NCBI GenBank assembly: GCA_964613665.1
Contig: CAZTIG010000006.1
Coordinates: 1 to 64,000, forward strand
Direction: 5' to 3'
DNA: 64,000 nucleotides
From: CAZQFV01 sp964613665
Lineage (GTDB): Bacteria > Chloroflexota > Chloroflexia > DTKN01
Part shown: in pieces, positions 50,958 through 57,283 of the stretch
Layout of the letters: each line of letters starts with the position of its first letter
How positions within the stretch are numbered: the stretch's first letter is position 1
Program-made: the position numbers and the translations under genes
The notes under the pieces: model-generated
What the model was told of the DNA's origin: nothing
Databases searched by the model: none
What the model saw: the letters and a program-made list of their open reading frames with translations, nothing else

Positions 50958-51971
50958 ATGGCGCGAACACAAGGAAAGCAGCGGACCGGTTCGCTCCTGG
51001 GCCTCGGGGGATACCTGCTCGGCGTGGACATCGGCGGCTACGGCCTGCAGGTGGCCCTGGCCGACGTCCAGGGAGAGCTGCTGCACACGGCGCAGCAGCC
51101 GCTGTCGCGGGGCACGAAGGCGCCGCAGGCGGTTCTGGCGGCGCTGGAGATGGTCCGCGGCCTGCTCCATGAGAGCGCCGTGCGCCCGGCCCAGCTCGTC
51201 CGCGTCGGCGTCGGGTTCGGGGGGCCGGTGGACGTGGAGCACGGCACGACCATCCTCTCCCACCGCATGCCCGGCTGGGAGCGCTATCCGCTGCGGCAGG
51301 TCTTTGAGGAGGCCTTTGACGTCACCACCCTGGTGGACAACGACGCGCGGGTGACGGCCCTGGGCGAGGCGCTCTACGGCGCCGGCCGCGAGGTCCGCGA
51401 CCTCTTCTACATCCACCTGAGCAGCGGCGTGGGTGGAGGGCTGGTGCTGGACAACCAGCTCTACCGCGGCACGACGACCACGGCCGGAGAGATCGGCCAC
51501 ACCCTGATCCGGGAGGACGGCCCGCGCTGCAGTTGCGGCCGCCAGGGTCACCTGGAGGCACTCGTCTCGGCCCCGGCCCTGATCGCGCGGGCGCAAGAGC
51601 TGTCGCGCGGCGACCCCGCGCCGCTGGCGGCCCTCGTCGGGGACGATCCGCAGGGGCTGCGCTTCCACCACGTCGTGGAGGCAGCCCGCCAGGGCCATGT
51701 CCCCTGCCAACAGGTGCTCGCCGAGGCCGCCCACTACCTGTCGCTGGCCGTGGCCAACCTGGTGAACCTGTTCAACCCGCAGATGGTCGTCCTGGGAGGG
51801 GTGGTGGCCCGGCTGGCCGGCGACGACCTGCTGGTGCCCCTGCGCCAGGAGGTGGCAGCGCTGGCCATGGAGGTGCCCGCGCAGGCCGTGCGCATCGTAC
51901 TGGGCGAACTGGGGGAGACCTCGGTGGTCGTCGGGGCCACGGCGCTGGCCCTGCGCAGCCTGGAGGGCTAG
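50958..51971 (+). CDS. ROK-family sugar kinase or regulator
   Basis: 337 aa. The ATP/sugar fold is evident: LLGVDIGGYGLQVALADVQG, VGVGFGGPVD, LVDNDARVTALGEALYG and SSGVGGGLVLDNQLYRG. There is no N-terminal HTH, so a kinase (glucokinase-like) is more likely than an NagC-type repressor. The ROK zinc motif CxCGxxGCxE reads CSCGRQGHLE, so the third Cys is His, which could still bind zinc. ATG 50958 has AAGGAGG upstream. Possibly under BlaI control through the 50887 site. Confidence 0.87.
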   Translation: MARTQGKQRTGSLLGLGGYLLGVDIGGYGLQVALADVQGELLHTAQQPLSRGTKAPQAVLAALEMVRGLLHESAVRPAQLVRVGVGFGGPVDVEHGTTILSHRMPGWERYPLRQVFEEAFDVTTLVDNDARVTALGEALYGAGREVRDLFYIHLSSGVGGGLVLDNQLYRGTTTTAGEIGHTLIREDGPRCSCGRQGHLEALVSAPALIARAQELSRGDPAPLAALVGDDPQGLRFHHVVEAARQGHVPCQQVLAEAAHYLSLAVANLVNLFNPQMVVLGGVVARLAGDDLLVPLRQEVAALAMEVPAQAVRIVLGELGETSVVVGATALALRSLEG

Positions 51972-52013
51972 CCGGGCGCCTGCCAAGCTGCGCCGGGGAA
52001 ACGCCCGCGGGTC

Positions 52014-52439
52014 TTACGCTCTACCCTCCGGCGGCCGCAGCAGCCGCGCCCCCAGCCAGGTGCACCAGGTTGGGGCGCGCACCGCCCCGGCCCCGGCGGC
52101 GATTTGGCCCAGCAGCTCGGAACGGAGGACCGCCGCCGCTACCGCCAGCCCCATGCCCAGGGCCAACCCCAGGCCGATGATGGCCTGCAGCCGCGGCAGC
52201 CGGCCCCCGCGCAGCGCCAGCAGGTTCACGACCAGGTACCAGGCGCCAGGACCTCCCTGCACGAGGATGTTGAGCGGGTCCAGCTGCGGCAAGCCCAGCG
52301 CCACGATGACCGCCCTGGCGGCGCTGTCCCCGGCCACGTACGTCTGGGCCAGCCCCGGGGCCGCGCCCAGCATGGTCAGGAAGCTCGCTGCCGATACGGC
52401 CGAGCCGGCCATGCCCAGGACGGCGGCCGCCCGGGCCAT
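52014..52439 (-). CDS. Small integral membrane protein, unknown
   Basis: 141 aa with about four hydrophobic segments (VLGMAGSAVSAASFLTML, AWYLVVNLLAL, AIIGLGLALGMGLAVAAAVL and one more). The pattern loosely recalls DUF4386-type proteins (low certainty). ATG 52439 has no strong ribosome site. It is the last gene behind ino1 and menG on the minus strand, 42 bases after menG. Confidence 0.62.
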   Translation of the reverse strand: MARAAAVLGMAGSAVSAASFLTMLGAAPGLAQTYVAGDSAARAVIVALGLPQLDPLNILVQGGPGAWYLVVNLLALRGGRLPRLQAIIGLGLALGMGLAVAAAVLRSELLGQIAAGAGAVRAPTWCTWLGARLLRPPEGRA

Positions 52440-52481
52440 TCCCTACGCGCTTGTCTTCCTGGTTGAGCTCTTCCCACCGCG

Positions 52482-53192
52482 TCAAGGCTTCACCTTGTCT
52501 CCCCCTCCCCTTGCCTCCCCCGCCCGCACCGCCGTATACAGCACCACCGTGCCCGGAAAGAGCCGCCGCGGCCGGCCGGCCGACCAGCCGCTCGCCTCCA
52601 GCGCCGCCACGACCTCGGCCGGCGGCGGGAAGCGCTCCAGCGAGGCCGGCAGGTAGCGGTAGGCCGGCCCCGCCCGGGTCAGCCAACGCCCCAGCAGGGG
52701 GACGATCCGGTCAAAGTAGAGGCGAAAGAGGGCCCGCCAGGGGGGAAAGCGGGGGTAGGCAATCTCCAGGCAGGCCAGGTGCCCGCCGGGGCGGACCACG
52801 CGGGCCATCTCCGCCAGGGCCGATCGCAGGTCGGGCAGGTTGCGCAGCAGAAAGGCATTGCCGACCGCGTCGGCGCTGCCTGCGGGCAGGGGCAGGGCCA
52901 TGACGTCGCCCTGCACCAGGCTGACCATGGCTGCCAGGCCGGCCCGCTCGACCTTGCGCCGGCCCAGCGCCAGCATACCGGCGCTCGCGTCGATCCCCAC
53001 GACCGCCTGGCCCCGCCGGGCCAGGGCGATGGCCAGGTCGGCCGTGCCGGTGGCCAGGTCCAGCACCCGGCGGCCGGCCGGCAGGGCCCGGGCGGTGCGC
53101 CGCCGCCAGAGGCGGTGCAGCCCGAGGCTCATGCGCGTGTTCATCGCATCGTACCAGGGGGCCACCTGGTCGAACATCGCAGCGATCTTCAT
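52482..53192 (-). CDS. menG: Demethylmenaquinone methyltransferase (UbiE/MenG)
   Basis: Methylates demethylmenaquinone to menaquinone. 236 aa with the family start MFDQVAPWYDAMNTRMSLGL, SAM motif VLDLATGTADLAIAL and NAFLLRNLPDLRSAL (the NxFGLRN-type motif). The last ~12 residues (Gly/Lys/Arg) come from a purine-rich tract. GGGAGGGGG precedes the start. Menaquinone suggests respiration without ubiquinone. It lies 80 bases after ino1. Confidence 0.92.
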   Translation of the reverse strand: MKIAAMFDQVAPWYDAMNTRMSLGLHRLWRRRTARALPAGRRVLDLATGTADLAIALARRGQAVVGIDASAGMLALGRRKVERAGLAAMVSLVQGDVMALPLPAGSADAVGNAFLLRNLPDLRSALAEMARVVRPGGHLACLEIAYPRFPPWRALFRLYFDRIVPLLGRWLTRAGPAYRYLPASLERFPPPAEVVAALEASGWSAGRPRRLFPGTVVLYTAVRAGEARGGGDKVKP

Positions 53193-53272
53193 GCCCCCTC
53201 CCCTACCGCCGCTGCGATCTCCCGCGGTGCACCGAGCACGACGACCGACAGCATCCCCGCCACAGTGGCTCC

Positions 53273-54406
53273 TTACGCTGTTCCTCCGTCGCCGTGTCCC
53301 TTGTCCCTTTGCCCCTTGCTTCTTGCCCTATGCTCCTGGCCCCGGATATACTCCTCCACCATCCGGCGGGCCTCGTCGTCCGGGTACTGCCGTGGCGGCG
53401 TCTTCATGAAATAGGCCGAGGGCGCCTCGATGGCCCCCTCCAGGCCGCGGTCCAGGGCCAGCTTGCAGCAGCGGATGGCGTCGATCACCACGCCGGCCGA
53501 GTTGGGGCTGTCCCAGACTTCCAGCCTGGCCTCCAGCAGGATGGGCGTGTCGCCAAAGGCGGTCCCCTCCATGCGCAGGTGGCAGAACTTGCGGTCCTCC
53601 AACCAGGGCACATAGTCGCTGGGGCCGACGTGGACGTCCCCGGGCGGCAGCGCATAGTCGAGCATGCTGGTCACCGCGCCGGTCTTGCTGATCTTTTTCG
53701 ACTCCAGGCGCTCGCGCTCGAGCATGTTCAGGAAGTCGGTGTTGCCGCCAAAGTTGAGCTGGTAGGTGCGGTCCAGGCGCACGCCGCGCTGGCGGAAGAG
53801 GGTCGTCAGCATGCGGTGCAGGATCGTCGCCCCGACCTGGGACTTGATGTCGTCGCCGATGATCGGCAGGCCGCGCTCCTCGAAACGGTGCTGCCAGTAG
53901 CCCTGCGAGGCGATAAATACGGGGATGCAGTTGACAAAGCCGCAACCGGCCTCCAGGACCTGCTCCACGTACCACTTGGTGGCCATCTCCGAGCCCACGG
54001 GGAGAAAGTTGACCACGACGTCGGTCCGGGTCTGGCGCAGGATGCCGACGATGTCGGCCGTCGGGCCGGGGGCCTTCTGGATGACCTGGGCCAGGTACTT
54101 GCCCAGGCCGTCGTGGGTCATGCCGCGGTGCACCGGCACACCCAGGGCCGGCACATCGCAGAAGCGGCGGGTGTTGTTCGGGGCGGTGAAGATGGCCTCG
54201 GCCAGGTCCAAGCCCACCTTGTTGCGGTCGATGTCAAAGGCCGCCGAGAACTCGATGTCGCCGACATGGTAGCCGCCCAGGACCGGGTGCATCAGCCCCG
54301 GGACAAGCTCGTCGGGGGCAGCGTTGCGGTAGAAACAGACGCCCTGCACCAACGACGAGGCGCAGTTGCCGACGCCAATGATCGCCACGCGGATCTTTTC
54401 ACCCAC
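53273..54406 (-). CDS. ino1: Inositol-3-phosphate synthase (Ino1)
   Basis: Converts glucose 6-phosphate to inositol 3-phosphate for inositol lipids. 377 aa: VAIIGVGNCASSLVQGVCFY (NAD motif), FDIDRNKVG, NFLPVGSEMATKWYVEQ, IIGDDIKSQVGATI, NFGGNTDFLNM and SKTGAVTSML, the prokaryotic Ino1 pattern. The GTG start has AAGGAGG upstream. The last ~22 residues (EHRARSKGQRDKGHGDGG) are encoded by a repeat tract found elsewhere between genes, so the natural C-terminus was probably shorter. Confidence 0.94.
   Translation of the reverse strand: MGEKIRVAIIGVGNCASSLVQGVCFYRNAAPDELVPGLMHPVLGGYHVGDIEFSAAFDIDRNKVGLDLAEAIFTAPNNTRRFCDVPALGVPVHRGMTHDGLGKYLAQVIQKAPGPTADIVGILRQTRTDVVVNFLPVGSEMATKWYVEQVLEAGCGFVNCIPVFIASQGYWQHRFEERGLPIIGDDIKSQVGATILHRMLTTLFRQRGVRLDRTYQLNFGGNTDFLNMLERERLESKKISKTGAVTSMLDYALPPGDVHVGPSDYVPWLEDRKFCHLRMEGTAFGDTPILLEARLEVWDSPNSAGVVIDAIRCCKLALDRGLEGAIEAPSAYFMKTPPRQYPDDEARRMVEEYIRGQEHRARSKGQRDKGHGDGGTA
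53293..53338. repeat. Simple repeat tract inside the ino1 3' end
   Basis: Words tgtccct, ttgcccc and ttgcttc on the plus strand; reversed they read gcaagaagcaaggggcaaagg, like the tract at 2088-2135. Here the tract is translated as the Ino1 tail. Confidence 0.6.
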
Positions 54407-54424
54407 GGGGCCCTCCTTGCCGCA

Positions 54425-54482
54425 CGCTCTCGTTTTACGTCTTCACGTTCTTACGTCTTTACGTTCCTACGTCTCACGCTTT
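54425..54482. repeat. Simple repeat tract, cacgtctt type (copy 1)
   Basis: Near-heptameric words such as tacgtcttcacgttct and tacgtctttacgttcc fill the gap between ino1 and the glcF-like gene. Related tracts lie at 57236-57276 and 61443-61494. Confidence 0.6.
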
Positions 54483-55784
54483 CTCCTCCCTCTGTTCCCC
54501 ATTGCGATAGGCCAGGTCGAGCAGCTCGATCGGGTGCACCACGCGCATGTCCAGGCCGGCCCGGCGCACCCCGCGCCAGAGCTGGATCTGGCAGCCGGGG
54601 CAGCCGCTGGCGATCACCTGGGCCTGGGTGGAGGCGGCGTTGGCCATCTTGCGGTCGAGGATCGCCCCGGAGCCCTGCGGGTCGGTGAGGGCGTGGCTGC
54701 CGGCGTTGCCGCAGCACCAGTCGGCCTCGGGCATCTCCACCAGCTCCAGCCCGGGGATCTGCTGGAGGAGCTGGCGCGGCTCCCTGGTCACCTTCTGCCC
54801 ACGCACCAGGTGGCAGGGGTCGTGGTAGGTGACGCGCAACTCGACCCGCCCCTGGGGCGGCTCGAGGCCGATCTGCACCAGGTAGGCGCTGACGTCGCGC
54901 ACCTTCAGGCTCAAGGCGCGCGCCCGCTCCGCCCACGCCGGGTCGCCGGAGAGCAGCTCGCCGTACTCGGCCATCGTCGCCCCGCAAGAGGCGCAGTCCA
55001 TGATGACCGCCTCGACAGCGGCCTGCTCGAAGGCGGCGATGTTCTGGCGGGCCAGCTCCTTGGCCACCTCCAGCTCGCCGTATCCCAGGTGGGGCATGCC
55101 GCAGCAGGTCACCTGGGGCGTGTAGACTTCGCAGCCGTTGCGACTCAGCACGCGCACGGTGGACTGGCTGGCCGTGGCGAACATGACGTCCTGGGCACAG
55201 CCCAGGAAATAGCCGACGCGGTGGCGGCGCTGGCCCTGGGCCGGGGTGACCTCGGGGAGGAGGCGGCGCTGCGGCCGCCGCGGGATGGGCGGCAGCAGCC
55301 AACTCATCTCGCGCACCCGGCGCGGCAGCAGGCGGTCCAGGCGCAACGTCTCCACCACCTTGCGCAGGCCCAGGTGCTGGTACCAGCGCAGCGGCGCGGT
55401 GGCCGCCTCCACGCGCTGCGGGCGGGGCAGGAGCCAGCGAAAGAGGAACTTGCGGAAGGGGTTCTCGCCCTCGCGCTGCAGCAGGTAGGCCCGCGCGGCC
55501 ATCATGAGCTGGTCGGTGCGCACGCCGGCCGGGCAGAGCGTCGTGCAGGCCTGGCAGTACATGCACTCGTAGACGATCTGCTTGAAGCGCTTGCTCGGCG
55601 CGAGCCTGCCCTCCAGCACGGCCCGCACCAGGGCAATGCGCCCGCGCGGGGCGTCGGTCTCCAGCAGCGTCTCCTGGTAGACCGGGCAGACGGCCGAGCA
55701 GAGGCCACAGCGGATGCAGGCGCGGACTTGCGCTTCGTCGGGGATGATGCCGTGGGGAAAGAATAGGACCGGATCATCGGGCAT
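54474..55784 (-). CDS. GlcF-like two-[4Fe-4S] CCG-domain oxidoreductase subunit
   Basis: 436 aa. Two ferredoxin motifs at the N-terminus (CIRCGLCSAVCP, CMYCQACTTLCP) are followed by two CCG domains (GCAQDVMFA..., CCGMPHLG; YHDPCHL, CCGNAGS, SGCPGCQIQL). This is the layout of the glycolate oxidase iron-sulphur subunit GlcF and related subunits. No FAD subunit (GlcD/GlcE) is adjacent, so the partner dehydrogenase and substrate (glycolate, lactate or other) are unknown. ATG 55784 has AGAGGTGG upstream. Its promoter carries the fourth BlaI-type 14-mer. Confidence 0.88.
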   Translation of the reverse strand: MPDDPVLFFPHGIIPDEAQVRACIRCGLCSAVCPVYQETLLETDAPRGRIALVRAVLEGRLAPSKRFKQIVYECMYCQACTTLCPAGVRTDQLMMAARAYLLQREGENPFRKFLFRWLLPRPQRVEAATAPLRWYQHLGLRKVVETLRLDRLLPRRVREMSWLLPPIPRRPQRRLLPEVTPAQGQRRHRVGYFLGCAQDVMFATASQSTVRVLSRNGCEVYTPQVTCCGMPHLGYGELEVAKELARQNIAAFEQAAVEAVIMDCASCGATMAEYGELLSGDPAWAERARALSLKVRDVSAYLVQIGLEPPQGRVELRVTYHDPCHLVRGQKVTREPRQLLQQIPGLELVEMPEADWCCGNAGSHALTDPQGSGAILDRKMANAASTQAQVIASGCPGCQIQLWRGVRRAGLDMRVVHPIELLDLAYRNGEQREEKA

Positions 55785-55819
55785 CGTTGCCACCTCTGGG
55801 CTGGGATTTCGGACCGCCT

Positions 55820-55833
55820 GCATTGTACTACAG
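55820..55833 (-). promoter_or_regulatory. Putative BlaI-type operator, copy 4 (glcF-like gene)
   Basis: Minus-strand CTGTAGTACAATGC, identical to the other three copies and again covering the -10 box of the downstream gene. Confidence 0.5.
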
Positions 55834-55850
55834 GCTGCCCGGCCCTGCAA
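55822..55850 (-). promoter_or_regulatory. Promoter of the glcF-like gene
   Basis: TTGCAG (55845-55850) and TACAAT (55822-55827) on the minus strand with a 17-base spacer. Confidence 0.65.
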
Positions 55851-55873
55851 ATGGCCAGCAGCGGATGTGGTCG

Positions 55874-55902
55874 TTGACAGCCCGCGAAGGGTATGATATG
55901 AT
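55874..55902 (+). promoter_or_regulatory. pheST promoter
   Basis: Exact TTGACA (55874-55879) and TATGAT (55897-55902), 17-base spacer. It gives a leader of about 240 bases before pheS, long enough for attenuation control. Confidence 0.75.
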
Positions 55903-56012
55903 AAGAAGTAGAGGGCAGTGGTCACAATGGTGCGAGATCGTCGGCGGTATCGCCGGGGTCGAGACGAGAGGCTCGAGAGACAGGCAGACAGATGCTCGGA
56001 CCTACATTGTTG

Positions 56013-56108
56013 ATGCGCACCATTCGCCCGCTTGCTTCTTTCCCCTTCACCTTTCCGGGGGGATCGGCCGGCCGTGCCCGCCGCCCGATCCCCGGCAACC
56101 AGGTCTGA
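56013..56108 (+). CDS. Possible pheST leader peptide
   Basis: A 31-codon frame (ATG 56013, TGA 56106) in the pheST leader encodes MRTIRPLASFPFTFPGG and a Gly/Arg/Pro-rich end. Three Phe codons (56040, 56046, 56052) stand directly before a 9-bp hairpin (56059-56067 with 56085-56093). E. coli pheST is controlled by attenuation through a Phe-rich leader peptide, so a similar device is plausible here. Against it: no clear ribosome site before the ATG and no T-run after the hairpin. Confidence 0.33.
   Translation: MRTIRPLASFPFTFPGGSAGRARRPIPGNQV
56059..56093 (+). promoter_or_regulatory. Leader hairpin upstream of pheS
   Basis: GGGGATCGG (56059-56067) pairs with CCGATCCCC (56085-56093) around a 17-base GC-rich loop. 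It overlaps the second half of the putative leader peptide. It is not followed by T residues, so it is not a standard terminator. Confidence 0.5.
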
Positions 56109-56149
56109 ACCCCTCCGGCGGTTGCTTCCGAAAGGAAAGGTGAACAGCA

Positions 56150-57235
56150 ATGGAATTACAGATCGAGACATTGAGCAGGAGAGCCCTGCGCGAGCTGGCC
56201 GCGGCCGGCGGCCGCGCCGCCCTCGACTCCTGGCGTCAGCGCTACCTCGGCCGGCGCGGGCAGGTGGCCAACCTGCTGCGCCGCGTCGGCCAAGTGGCCG
56301 AGGAGGAGCGGCCGGCCTTTGGCCGCGCGGTCCACGCCCTGCAGGCCGCCCTGGAGCAGGCCTGGCAGGAGCGGGCGGATGCGGTGCAGCAGCAGGAGCT
56401 GCTTGCAAGCGCCCGTCAGGAGCGCGTGGACGTCTCCCTGCCCGGCCGGGTGCCGGTCCTGGGTGCCATCCACCCGATCCACCAGGTGCTGCGCGAGATG
56501 AAGGAGGCCTTCCTGGCTCTCGGCTTCCAGGTCTGGGACGGCCCCGAGGTCGAATCGGACCGCTACAACTTCGAGCTGCTGAACATGCCGCCGCACCACC
56601 CGGCGCGCGGCATGCAGGACACCATCTACCTGGACACCCCGGCCCTGCGCACCGGCCCGGGCGGCGCGCCGGCCCCCGGAGCCCTGCTCCTGCGCACCCA
56701 CACCTCGCCCAACCAGGTGCGCATCATGCAGCAGCTCCAGCCGCCGCTGCGCGTGGTCGTTCCCGGAAAGGTCTACCGCTACGAGCAGGTCGACCCTGCC
56801 CACAACTGGATGTTCTACCAGGTGGAGGGCTTTGCCGTGGACCGGGGCATCACCCTGGGCGACCTGAAGGGCACGATCGCCGCCGTCCTGGGGCACGTCT
56901 TCGGGCCGAGCCGCCGCCTGCGCTTCCGCTGCGACTACTTTCCCTATGTCGAGCCGGGGCTGGACACGGCGGTGCAGTGCGTGCTCTGCGACGGGGCCGG
57001 CTGCCGCCTCTGCGGGAGCAGCGGCTGGCTGGAGGTCATGCCGGCCGGCATGATCCATCCCCGCGTCCTGCACAACAGCGGCATCGATCCCCAACGCTTC
57101 AGCGGCTTTGCCTTTGGCGCCGGCATCGACCGCATCGCCGCCGTGCGCTGGCAGATCGATGACATCCGCCACCTGTACCAGGGGGACCTGCGGTTCGTGC
57201 GGCAGTTTCGTTCCACGATGCAGGGGCCCAGGTGA
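56150..57235 (+). CDS. pheS: Phenylalanyl-tRNA synthetase alpha subunit
   Basis: Catalytic subunit charging tRNA-Phe. 361 aa with a short N-terminal coiled region (to ~90), then class II motif regions: HPIHQVLREMKEAFLALGF, LLRTHTSPNQVRIM (motif 2 area), FYQVEGFAVDRGITLGDLKG and GFAFGAGIDRIAAVRW (motif 3). A small Cys cluster (CVLCDGAGCRLCGSSGWLEV) replaces the plain strand loop of E. coli and may bind zinc; similar clusters occur in other PheS. AAAGGAAAGG precedes the start. Confidence 0.96.
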   Translation: MELQIETLSRRALRELAAAGGRAALDSWRQRYLGRRGQVANLLRRVGQVAEEERPAFGRAVHALQAALEQAWQERADAVQQQELLASARQERVDVSLPGRVPVLGAIHPIHQVLREMKEAFLALGFQVWDGPEVESDRYNFELLNMPPHHPARGMQDTIYLDTPALRTGPGGAPAPGALLLRTHTSPNQVRIMQQLQPPLRVVVPGKVYRYEQVDPAHNWMFYQVEGFAVDRGITLGDLKGTIAAVLGHVFGPSRRLRFRCDYFPYVEPGLDTAVQCVLCDGAGCRLCGSSGWLEVMPAGMIHPRVLHNSGIDPQRFSGFAFGAGIDRIAAVRWQIDDIRHLYQGDLRFVRQFRSTMQGPR

Positions 57236-57276
57236 AGCGTGAAGGCGTGAGACGTGAAGGTGTGAAACGTAAGGAG
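57236..57276. repeat. Simple repeat tract, gtgaag type (copy 2)
   Basis: Words gtgaagc, gtgaagg, gtgagac, gtgaagg, gtgaaac fill nearly the whole pheS-pheT gap. Complementary in type to the tracts at 54425-54482 and 61443-61494. Confidence 0.6.
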
Positions 57277-57283
57277 CAGGCTG

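Noticed and set aside
52014..52700. Frameshift joining the small membrane protein to the menG region
   Set aside because: The overlapping longer frame is a shadow of menG; the membrane protein has a coherent hydrophobic pattern of its own.
55903..56149. T-box riboswitch ahead of pheS
   Set aside because: No sequence close to the conserved T-box (AGGGTGGNACCGCG type) and no stem I features were found in the leader.
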